A stretch of 64,000 bases of DNA, from contig NZ_JAJOZB010000001.1 in NCBI RefSeq assembly GCF_023701745.1, positions 1,742,501 to 1,806,500 on the forward strand. Reading direction: 5' to 3'. Positions 42,431 to 49,907 of the stretch are shown here, piece after piece. The position numbers were made by a program, and so were the translations under genes. This stretch comes from Streptomyces sp. RKAG293 (GTDB lineage Bacteria; Actinomycetota; Actinomycetes; Streptomycetales; Streptomycetaceae). Each line of letters starts with the position of its first letter. The stretch's first letter is position 1. The notes beneath the pieces were generated by a model. That model was not told where the DNA came from. It saw only the letters and a program-made list of their open reading frames with translations, and made no database searches.

Positions 42431-43909
42431 ATGCCGTCCCATCTGCACGCGGATCACTCCGCCGCACCGTCGACCGACCCCGATGCGGTGGACGCGCTGA
42501 TCTCCCAGGCCCGCCGGCTGCGCAGCGAGGTCGACGCGGTACGCCGCGACACCGCCGCCCCGGACGGTGCGGACCCCCAGGTCCGCTGGGAGCGCGCGCT
42601 GTGCGATCTCGCGGTGCACCAGCTCGACGACCTGGGCGAGCACCTGGGGCAGCTCCGCGAGGGTTTAGCGGACGACGGCGGTACCGCGACCCCCTTCGTC
42701 CCCAGCGACTTCGCCACTGCCCATCTCCCGTCCCCGGCCCTCCCTGACCGTGTGCCGGATCACGCTCCCGGCCGGGCCGGCAGCGCCGAGTGGGACCTGC
42801 TGACGGACGAGGCCGAATGGTCCGACGAGCTGTACCGCATCTTCGGCCGCGACCCGGACGACGGTCCGCTGACGCTGGACGAGCTCCCCTCCTGGCTCTT
42901 CGAGGAGGACCAGCAGGCCCTCACCTCGATGGTGACCGGCTGTCTGGTCGACGGCAGGCCCATCGACGGTGAGTTCCGCATCGTCCGCTCCGACGGTTCC
43001 ACCCGGACGCTGCACATGGTGGGCGAGCCGGTGCTCGACGCTGACGGCGGCACCGCTTCGATGTGGGCCGTACTGCGGGACGTCAGTGAGCTGCGCCGCA
43101 GCCAGCTGACGCTGAGAGAGACCCGTGACTCTCTCCAGCGCCAGCGGCAGCTCGCGCGGTCCGAGCACCGGCTGGCGGTTGAGCTGCAGGAAGCCGTGCT
43201 CCCGCCGTGGCGCGGCTCCCTGCGGTTCCCGCAGGGCGGCGGGCCCACCACCATGGACCTGGCCGCCCACTACCTCCCTTCCGGTACCAGCGCCCTGATC
43301 GGCGGCGACTGGTACGACGCACTGCAGCTTCCCGGCGGTGCGACGCTGCTGACCGTCGGCGATCTCACCGGACACGGGGTGAGCGCCACCTCCGGCATGG
43401 CGATGATGCTCGGCGCGCTGCGCGGCATGGCGATGGCCGGGCTGGAGCCCGGACCGCTGCTGGGCAGGCTGAACCACCTGCTGGACACCTCGGCCCAGCC
43501 CACCCTCGGCAGCGCGCTGTGCTGCCGCTACGACCCCGCCGACCGCACCCTGTCCTGGGCCCAGGCCGGCCATCCCGCCCCGCTGCTCTTCCGGGACGGG
43601 ACGGGTCGCGCGCTGGATCCGCCCGAGGGCGTGCTCCTCGGAGCCACCTCCGACGCGCGGTACACCCAGGCCGCCGAGCCCCTCAACCCGGGCGACCTGC
43701 TGGTACTGCACACCGATGGACTCGTGCCCCGCCGGACCTCGTTCCCGGCCGCGACGGAGCCGACGGACGGCGCACGGCGGCTGCTCGCGATGGCGCCGCT
43801 GTTCACCCGGGCCCGCACCGCACAGGACTGCGTACGGCTGGTCGTCGAGGAGTTCGGTGCCCCCGAGCGCGAGGACGACGCCTGCGTGCTCGTCGCGAGA
43901 ATCGGTTAG
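42431..43909 (+). CDS. PAS-SpoIIE (PP2C-type) phosphatase with a TTA codon
   Basis: A 492-residue protein. It has an N-terminal helical region (1-80), a PAS-like domain (about 115-215, WSDELYRIFGRDPDDGP and a C-terminal RDVSELRRS) and a SpoIIE/PP2C phosphatase domain (about 245-490) with GGDWYDA, VGDLTGHGV and the late EDDACVLVAR. Such enzymes dephosphorylate anti-sigma-factor antagonists. Codon 79 (42665-42667) is TTA. In Streptomyces that codon needs the bldA tRNA, which appears late in growth, so the phosphatase is probably made only during development or secondary metabolism. The ATG has GGAG 6 bases upstream. There is no anti-sigma or antagonist gene beside it. Confidence 0.9.
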   Translation: MPSHLHADHSAAPSTDPDAVDALISQARRLRSEVDAVRRDTAAPDGADPQVRWERALCDLAVHQLDDLGEHLGQLREGLADDGGTATPFVPSDFATAHLPSPALPDRVPDHAPGRAGSAEWDLLTDEAEWSDELYRIFGRDPDDGPLTLDELPSWLFEEDQQALTSMVTGCLVDGRPIDGEFRIVRSDGSTRTLHMVGEPVLDADGGTASMWAVLRDVSELRRSQLTLRETRDSLQRQRQLARSEHRLAVELQEAVLPPWRGSLRFPQGGGPTTMDLAAHYLPSGTSALIGGDWYDALQLPGGATLLTVGDLTGHGVSATSGMAMMLGALRGMAMAGLEPGPLLGRLNHLLDTSAQPTLGSALCCRYDPADRTLSWAQAGHPAPLLFRDGTGRALDPPEGVLLGATSDARYTQAAEPLNPGDLLVLHTDGLVPRRTSFPAATEPTDGARRLLAMAPLFTRARTAQDCVRLVVEEFGAPEREDDACVLVARIG

Positions 43910-43961
43910 ACCGGATCACCGTTGACCTGGTTGACTTCACCCGGTCACCGAATCCACCCGG

Positions 43962-45434
43962 TCAGACCTGCCGGGTGCTCCTGTTCTTCGGAAGCGGCGG
44001 CATCGCGGCCTCGATCTCCGACCGCAGATCCTGGATCGTCGTGTAGTCCGCGTACCGCCCGGTGAGCCGGTACATCTCCCGCAGCCGGTCCCATGTCCGG
44101 TGCGAGGACGTACTGCCGATCGTCAGCAGTGCCATCCTGGCGTAACGGTCGGCCTGCTCCGGGTCGTTGGCGATGAAGCACGCCGAGGCGAGCGAGATGT
44201 AGTCGAAGATCTTCGACCGGTCCCGGCCCTCCACCCGCAGTTCCAGCGCGTGCTTGGCGTGCATCTGCGCCTGGGCCGCGGCCGACGGGTCGTGCTCGGC
44301 CAGCGTGCGGTACGCCAGCGCCTGCATCCCGTGCAGATCCGCCTCGTCGAACATCTGCATCCAACTCGGCGGCGGCACATCGCCCTTGTCCGAGACGAAC
44401 AGGTCCTCGGCCTCCCCCAGCGTCCGCCGCATCGCCTGGCCGCGCCCCATGGACGCCTGGGCCCATGCCTCGATGGTGTGCAGCATGGCGCGGGTGCGGG
44501 GCAGCGCCTGCTCGCCCGATCCCGACTTCGCCAGCTTCATCAGATCGAGCGCGTCGTCCGGCCGGCCGATGTGGACCATCTGCCGGGCCGCGCGGGACAG
44601 TGCCTCGCCGGCCCGCGGCCGGTCCCCTCCCTCCCGCGCCGCGTGCGCGGCGATCACGAAGTACTTCTGCGCCGTGGGCTCCAGGCCCACGTCATGGGAC
44701 ATCCACCCGGCGAGCACGGCCAGATTGGCGGCCACACCCCACAACCTGCGCTGCAGATGGTCCTGGTGGTGGTAGGCGAGCATGCCGCCCACCTCGTTGA
44801 GCTGGCCGACCACAGCCTTGCGTTGCAGCCCGCCGCCGCGGGCCGCGTCCCAGGCACGGAACACCTCGACCGAGCGCTCGAGAGCCTCGATCTCCTGGGA
44901 ACCCACCGGAGCCGCCTCGTACCGGTCGTACGAAGCGGGTTCGGCGTGGAGTGGATTGTCGATGACCGGTGCATCGGCCACCAGGGCCGGGTCGGTGTGC
45001 AACCAGTCGTACATTGCGCTGCTCAGTGCTGAGCCAGCGGTGAGCGCGGCGCCCGCGCCCACCAGACCGCGTCGGTTGAGCATGAGGTCCATTCCCGTGA
45101 ATTCGGTGAGGACCGCGGCTGTTCGTTCCGGTGGCCACGGCAGACCGTCTCCGGTCTGCTTCTTCCCCGCGTGCCGGTGCCGGTCGAACCCGAGATCCTC
45201 GATGGTCACGACACGGCCGAGCCGCTCGGTGAACAGAGCTGCCAGCACCTTCGGAACGGGTTCGCGCGGCGACTCACCGGTCTCGATCCAGCGGCGCACC
45301 CGCGAGGTGTCGGTCGCCAGCTGCGGGTGGCCCATGGCCGCCGCCTGCCGGTTGACCAACCGTGCGAGTTCGCCCTTGGACCAGCCGGTAAGGCCGAACA
45401 GGTCCGCAAGTCGGGTGTTGGCTTCTTTGCTCAC
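43962..45434 (-). CDS. NsdA/NsdB-type regulator with HTH and TPR-like repeats
   Basis: About 490 residues. The N-terminus (LFGLTGWSKGELARLVNRQA and RVRRWIETGESPR) resembles a helix-turn-helix domain. The rest consists of helical TPR-like repeats (ALSRAARQMVHIGRPDDAL; ALAYRTLAEHDPSAAA). Streptomyces NsdA and NsdB have this form and repress sporulation and antibiotic production; whether this is an orthologue or another paralogue cannot be told here. GTG 45434 is a conservative start; two further in-frame GTG codons about 24-33 bases upstream are possible. A hydrophobic stretch (LVGAGAALTAGSAL, about residues 120-135) recalls Tat-like segments but is internal. Confidence 0.8.
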   Translation of the reverse strand: MSKEANTRLADLFGLTGWSKGELARLVNRQAAAMGHPQLATDTSRVRRWIETGESPREPVPKVLAALFTERLGRVVTIEDLGFDRHRHAGKKQTGDGLPWPPERTAAVLTEFTGMDLMLNRRGLVGAGAALTAGSALSSAMYDWLHTDPALVADAPVIDNPLHAEPASYDRYEAAPVGSQEIEALERSVEVFRAWDAARGGGLQRKAVVGQLNEVGGMLAYHHQDHLQRRLWGVAANLAVLAGWMSHDVGLEPTAQKYFVIAAHAAREGGDRPRAGEALSRAARQMVHIGRPDDALDLMKLAKSGSGEQALPRTRAMLHTIEAWAQASMGRGQAMRRTLGEAEDLFVSDKGDVPPPSWMQMFDEADLHGMQALAYRTLAEHDPSAAAQAQMHAKHALELRVEGRDRSKIFDYISLASACFIANDPEQADRYARMALLTIGSTSSHRTWDRLREMYRLTGRYADYTTIQDLRSEIEAAMPPLPKNRSTRQV

Positions 45435-45919
45435 GTCAAGCCCCAGGTTCCTCGGCACGGTTGACACTAATCCGCTGACAAAGGCCCCGCGAGTATTCGC
45501 CACGCTTCGCCAGGGTGCGCCAGATGGTCTGCCACCCGCGCCAGGGTGTGATGTAGGAACGCGCCACCCCGGCCCGGCACTAGCCGGCTCCCGGAAGGTC
45601 GTTCGAGTCACCCGTGAGCCGCCTTGAGCTGCTCTCTTGTGCAGGGGACGACCGGCCCCGGGAGGGGCGTGCGGCGCGTGGACGAACCGGGCCACCGGCC
45701 CGAACCCGCATTCCCCAGGGTGCGGGTCCGGACGCCGACACCGGTTCCGGACCGTCCACGCGCCGGCCGCGCCACCGACGCCACCGACCGGCCACCACGT
45801 CGCGGCACCGCGACGCGGACACCGCCGGAGGCAGCACCGCACCGACGCAGCACCGTCAAACGCAGCACCGCATCACCGTCATGAGCTCGCAGGCACACGA
45901 AGGGATCTGTTTCCCCCTC
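45435..45919. other. 485-base divergent intergenic region
   Basis: It lies between the NsdA-like gene (minus) and the APH-fold gene (plus). It is GC-rich and of low complexity. The only order I see is the set of three GCAGCACCG direct repeats at 45831-45870 and short GC hairpins (for example CGGGCC-ACC-GGCCCG). No RNA gene or credible open frame. Confidence 0.5.
45831..45870. repeat. Three direct repeats GCAGCACCG
   Basis: Copies at 45831, 45847 and 45862 are spaced by 16 and 15 bases, about one and a half helix turns, 50-90 bases before the APH-fold start. They could be a regulator site or chance in GC-rich DNA. Confidence 0.4.
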
Positions 45920-47008
45920 ATGTATTCAGCATCGTCCTCCGTGTCCGCTCCGCCCCGGTTGTCGCACCCCGCTGGTACGGACTCCTCCTTGCGCACCCGT
46001 CCGCCGCTCACCGCCGCTCGGCGGGGCCTCCCGACGGGCACCTCCCATCCGCTCAGCGGGAGACTCGACTTGACCGGCCCCCAGGGCGCTCAGCTGCGGA
46101 CGGCCATCGCCGCGGTTCAGCGGATATGCCCCGAGTTCAACCCTGTTCAGATGCTGCGCCGCAGCGGGCGCACCGCACTGCTCGTCGGTACGTCGGGACG
46201 CAGTCCCGCGGTCGCCAAGTGTCTGCTGGACCAGTCCCCAGCGTGGGTCGAGCGGTTCCAGCACGAGATAGCGGCTTACCGGGCGTTCGTCCGCCACCGG
46301 CCGCCGGCCCGGGTCCCACGGCTGATCGCCGCGGATCCGGAGAGCTGTGTGCTGGTCCTGGAGCGGATGCCCGGACGGGTCGTGTCGGTACAGCGCCATC
46401 CGACCGAGACCCCGCCCCGGTCCGATGTCCGTGCGGCCATCGGCGCCTTCGGCCGGATCAACCTCTGGCGGCCGCCGGCCGGCGTGTTCGACGCGCCGAT
46501 CGACTACCCGGCACGTATCTCGCGCTACCACGAGCTGGGGCTGCTCACCGACCGGGACATGGGTGACCTGCAGAAGCTGTTGCACGGACTGGCCCATGTG
46601 CAGGGGCAGTTCTGTCACGGCGACGCCCTGCTCTCCAACGTGCTGCTGTCCCCGGCCGGCCCGGTGCTGGTCGACTGGGAGCACGCCGGCTGGTACCTGC
46701 CGGGGTACGACCTCGCGGTGCTGTGGTCGGCGCTCGGCAACGACCCGGTGGCGCGCCGCCAGATCAGCCAGCTCGCCCAGAACCAGGGTCCCGCTTCCCG
46801 GGACGCCTTCCTGGTCAACCTGATGCTCGTCCTCACCCGCGAGATCCGTACCTACGAGACCGCCGTGCAGCGCACCATGCGCAGCGCCGCCCCGCCCGCG
46901 CAGACCGTGCCCGGAGCGGGCGAGGAGCAGCGGCTGCTGCTGCGCCGGCTGCACGACGACTGCGGTCTGGCCCGACGGGCGGTGCGTGCCGCCGTCGGCA
47001 CGCGCTGA
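45920..47008 (+). CDS. APH-fold (aminoglycoside-phosphotransferase-like) protein
   Basis: A 362-residue protein with an aminoglycoside-phosphotransferase/choline-kinase fold. The catalytic loop is [12 protein letters not shown] (H-x-D-x4-N), and the metal-binding motif is LVDWEHA. Members phosphorylate small hydroxyl compounds; the substrate is not known and resistance is not implied. The N-terminal 50 residues are Ser/Pro-rich. ATG 45920 is preferred because the sequence from [12 protein letters not shown] looks like the natural N-terminus; ATG 45881 is possible. Neither has a good ribosome site, so a leaderless or weak start is likely. Confidence 0.82.
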   Translation: MYSASSSVSAPPRLSHPAGTDSSLRTRPPLTAARRGLPTGTSHPLSGRLDLTGPQGAQLRTAIAAVQRICPEFNPVQMLRRSGRTALLVGTSGRSPAVAKCLLDQSPAWVERFQHEIAAYRAFVRHRPPARVPRLIAADPESCVLVLERMPGRVVSVQRHPTETPPRSDVRAAIGAFGRINLWRPPAGVFDAPIDYPARISRYHELGLLTDRDMGDLQKLLHGLAHVQGQFCHGDALLSNVLLSPAGPVLVDWEHAGWYLPGYDLAVLWSALGNDPVARRQISQLAQNQGPASRDAFLVNLMLVLTREIRTYETAVQRTMRSAAPPAQTVPGAGEEQRLLLRRLHDDCGLARRAVRAAVGTR

Positions 47009-47030
47009 GCTCCGCGCGGACCCGTCCAGC

Positions 47031-47051
47031 CCCCCGGATCACGGGGGTTTT
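47031..47051 (+). terminator. Short intrinsic terminator after the APH-fold gene
   Basis: CCCCCG and CGGGGG arms (47031-47036 and 47042-47047) are followed by TTTT, a rare classic U-run for this genome. The loop is GATCA. Confidence 0.65.
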
Positions 47052-47109
47052 CACCACCCGCCGACACCCGCGTCACCGGTTCAGACCACTGACGCGGGCC
47101 AGGCCAGCG

Positions 47110-47144
47110 CGCCCGTGCCGGGGAAACTCCCGGCACGGGCGTTT
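47110..47144 (+). terminator. Second hairpin terminator after the APH-fold gene
   Basis: Perfect 13-base arms (47110-47122 and 47129-47141) with the loop GAAACT, followed by TTT. With the hairpin at 47031 it forms a double terminator that isolates the amidase promoter. Confidence 0.75.
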
Positions 47145-47176
47145 GACGTGCGCAAACAGTGCCCGTTCGGGGCCTG

Positions 47177-47205
47177 TTGACGGATCGTCCGGGAGCCGAT
47201 ACCTC
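47177..47205 (+). promoter_or_regulatory. Candidate amidase promoter
   Basis: TTGACG (47177-47182), a 17-base spacer and TACCTC (47200-47205). The -10 box is weak. It lies right after the double terminator and about 40 bases before the TTG start. Confidence 0.4.
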
Positions 47206-47246
47206 TGTGGAGCCGTTCGCCCCAGTACCGCTTCAAGGAGGCCGCA

Positions 47247-49235
47247 TTGCGAGAGTCCGCCGCCCGATCAGCGAGACACCGACGGAGCACACTGCGTACG
47301 GTGACCGCGGCGGCCGCTGCCGCGGCACTGCTGCCCGTGCTCTCCACGGCCACATCCGCGAACGCCGCCCAGCCCGCCACCTCGTCGCTGCAGCAGGCGT
47401 TCAGCGACGCGGCCCAGCGCTATCAGGTGCCGGCGAGCGTCCTGCTCGGCGTGTCGTACATGGAATCGCGCTGGGACACCCATCAGGGGCTGCCCAGCGT
47501 GACCGCGGGCTACGGCCCGATGCACCTCACGGACGCCCGTACGGCGCTCACCGACTTCCCCCAGAAGGGCGACGGCGGTGACGACTCGCGCGGTGACGAC
47601 TCCCGGCCGCTGACCGGCAGCGGGCAGGCCGTTCCCGACGCCGATCTGTCGAAGCTGCCCGCCACCCTGACCACGCTGGAGCGGGCCGCGGGGCTGACCG
47701 GGCTGCCGGCCCAGGACCTGCGCAAGGACCCGGCGGCCAATGTCGCGGGCGGCGCGGCCCTGATCGCCGCCGCCCAGAAGTCCCTGGGGCAGCCGCTGAG
47801 CTCCGACCCCGCGGACTGGTACGGCGCCGTCGCGCGCTTCTCGGGCGCCGACGACTCGGCGACCGCCGGTGCCTTCGCGGACGATGTCTACGACGTGCTG
47901 CGACAGGGCGAGTCCCGTACGACCGACGCCGGGCAGAACGTCACCCTGACCGCGGCTCCGGGGATCGCCCCGGCCACCGCGCAGGCGGTGGCGCTGGGCC
48001 TGAAGCACGCCAACGACAGCGGGACGGAGTGCCCGCGCGGGGTGGGCTGCGAGTGGCTGCCCGCGCCCTACCAGGAGACGACTCCCGGCGATTACGGCAA
48101 CCACGACCTCGCCGACCGGCCCGCCAGTCAGAAGATCGACACCATCGTCATCCATGACACCGAGGGCAGCTGGGACACCGCACTGAAGCTGGTGCAGGAC
48201 CCGACGTATCTGGCCTGGCACTACACGGTCCGCTCGGCGGACGGCCACATCGACCAGCATCTGAAGACCAAGGACGTCGGCTGGCACGCGGGCAACTGGT
48301 ACACCAACGCCAAGTCGATCGGCATCGAGCACGAGGGCTTCCTCATCGACCCGGGCACCTGGTACACGGAGTCGATGTACCGGACGTCCGCGCGGCTGGT
48401 CGCGTACCTGGCGAAGAAGTACGACATCCCGCTGAACCGCCAGCACATCCTCGGCCACGACAACGTGCCGGGACCGACCGGTGCGTACATCGGCGGGATG
48501 CACACCGACCCCGGGCCGTACTGGGACTGGGCGCACTACTTCCAGCTGATGGGCGCTCCGCTGCACGCCACGGCGGGTCCGGCCGGCGGCCTGGTCACCA
48601 TCCGCCCGGACTATGACAAGAACCGGCCGCTGTACACCGGCTGTGTCACGGCGGGCGACACCTGCCCGGCCCGCGGCTCCGAGGCGGTGCGGCTGCACAC
48701 GGCGCCGAGCGAGGACGCGCCCCTGGTGAAGGACATCGGCCTGCACCCGACGGGTGACTCCACGACGGGCGTCAACGACGTCGGGGCGCGTGCCTCCACC
48801 GGCCAGCAATACGCGGTCGCCGAACGCCAGGGCGACTGGACGGCGGTGTGGTACCTCGGCCAGAAGGCCTGGTTCCACAACCCCCGGTCGCAGCCGACCG
48901 CCGTCAACGCCTGGGGCTTCACCGCCACCCCGAAGGCGGGCCTGGCCGACATCCCGGTCTACGGGCGCGCCTATCCCGAGGCGGCGGCGTACCCCGCGGG
49001 TGTTCCCGTGCAGGCGATCGTGCCGATGCCCTACAAGCTCCTGGCGGGCCAGGAGTACGCGATCGGCAACCGGGTCCAGGGCGAGTACTACTACTCGACG
49101 ACGTTCGACACCGCTTCGCACCAGGTCGTGCGCGGTAAGCAGGTCTACTACGAGATCCAGTTCGGCCACCGGGTGGAGTACGTCAGGGCCGAGGACGTCA
49201 CCGTCCTGCCGTCCCAGGTGGGCGCCCCGCGCTGA
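47247..49235 (+). CDS. Secreted N-acetylmuramoyl-L-alanine amidase with TTG start
   Basis: A 662-residue exported cell-wall hydrolase. It has a twin-Arg-rich signal peptide ending near ANA (about residue 40) and a lysozyme-like helper region (about 50-110, SVLLGVSYMESRWDTH). The Amidase_2/PGRP domain (about 285-430) has the zinc ligand H303 in TIVIHDTEG, followed by WHYTV and LGHDNVPGPTG. A C-terminal SH3-like region follows. Amidases cleave the bond between MurNAc and L-Ala. AAGGAGG (47235-47241) stands 5 bases before TTG 47247 and there is no other suitable start, so the rare TTG is well supported. Confidence 0.92.
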   Translation: MRESAARSARHRRSTLRTVTAAAAAAALLPVLSTATSANAAQPATSSLQQAFSDAAQRYQVPASVLLGVSYMESRWDTHQGLPSVTAGYGPMHLTDARTALTDFPQKGDGGDDSRGDDSRPLTGSGQAVPDADLSKLPATLTTLERAAGLTGLPAQDLRKDPAANVAGGAALIAAAQKSLGQPLSSDPADWYGAVARFSGADDSATAGAFADDVYDVLRQGESRTTDAGQNVTLTAAPGIAPATAQAVALGLKHANDSGTECPRGVGCEWLPAPYQETTPGDYGNHDLADRPASQKIDTIVIHDTEGSWDTALKLVQDPTYLAWHYTVRSADGHIDQHLKTKDVGWHAGNWYTNAKSIGIEHEGFLIDPGTWYTESMYRTSARLVAYLAKKYDIPLNRQHILGHDNVPGPTGAYIGGMHTDPGPYWDWAHYFQLMGAPLHATAGPAGGLVTIRPDYDKNRPLYTGCVTAGDTCPARGSEAVRLHTAPSEDAPLVKDIGLHPTGDSTTGVNDVGARASTGQQYAVAERQGDWTAVWYLGQKAWFHNPRSQPTAVNAWGFTATPKAGLADIPVYGRAYPEAAAYPAGVPVQAIVPMPYKLLAGQEYAIGNRVQGEYYYSTTFDTASHQVVRGKQVYYEIQFGHRVEYVRAEDVTVLPSQVGAPR

Positions 49236-49278
49236 GCCGTTCTCCCCACGGGCGGCCGTTCGGCCGTGGGACGTGACA

Positions 49279-49307
49279 GGGGCGCCGCCGGATCCCGGCG
49301 GCGCCCC
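49279..49307. terminator. Bidirectional terminator between amidase and hypothetical gene
   Basis: Perfect 13-base arms (49279-49291 and 49295-49307) enclose a 3-base ATC loop between convergent genes. Confidence 0.85.
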
Positions 49308-49329
49308 TTCGCGTGCGGTGTGCGTCCCG

Positions 49330-49830
49330 TCAGCCCTGCTGGAACATCTCCGCGGGCAGCGGCTTCAGCAGCTGGTAGAGGTCGTCGGTGATGGGGCGGT
49401 CCCAGGTGGCGATGGTGACCTGGACGCCGTCGCTGCGGTCGAACTGGGCGCAGGCGATCCGTGCTTCCGAGACCTTTATCCGCCGGACGATGAGCAGACC
49501 GTCGCCGTGCATCGCGGGGGTGTCCTCGGTGCTGACCACTTCCACCGGCTCCTCGTTGCCGAGTGCCACCATCAGCTGGGCCACCTCGAAGGGCACCTGG
49601 CCGTCCTCCAGCTCACGCGCCGGGGAGCCCTCGGGGAGGTTGCCGATCAGCATGGCGGGACCGCGGCCGCCGAAGAGGTCGTAGCGCAGGAAGATGCCCT
49701 GGCAGCTGCCGTCGGGACCGGGCAGCAGCCCGGCGCCGAGAATGCCCGGCCAGTCCCCCGGGTCCATGGCCAGGACATCGAAGTCCGGCCCGGTGGGCGT
49801 GGCTGCGGTGCGGCGGCGGAGGAACGACAT
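49330..49830 (-). CDS. Conserved hypothetical protein
   Basis: A 166-residue soluble protein that is not recognised. It begins with a short basic patch (MSFLRRR) and looks like a mixed alpha/beta domain with no catalytic motif. It follows the first LAL regulator by 77 bases on the same strand but may have its own promoter. Confidence 0.7.
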   Translation of the reverse strand: MSFLRRRTAATPTGPDFDVLAMDPGDWPGILGAGLLPGPDGSCQGIFLRYDLFGGRGPAMLIGNLPEGSPARELEDGQVPFEVAQLMVALGNEEPVEVVSTEDTPAMHGDGLLIVRRIKVSEARIACAQFDRSDGVQVTIATWDRPITDDLYQLLKPLPAEMFQQG

Positions 49831-49907
49831 ACGGCCATCGTACGTGGCCCGCGGCCCCTTGCGCGGCGCCGGGGGCCGTGGCCGCCGGACCTCTCCGCGG
49901 CCCGCCC

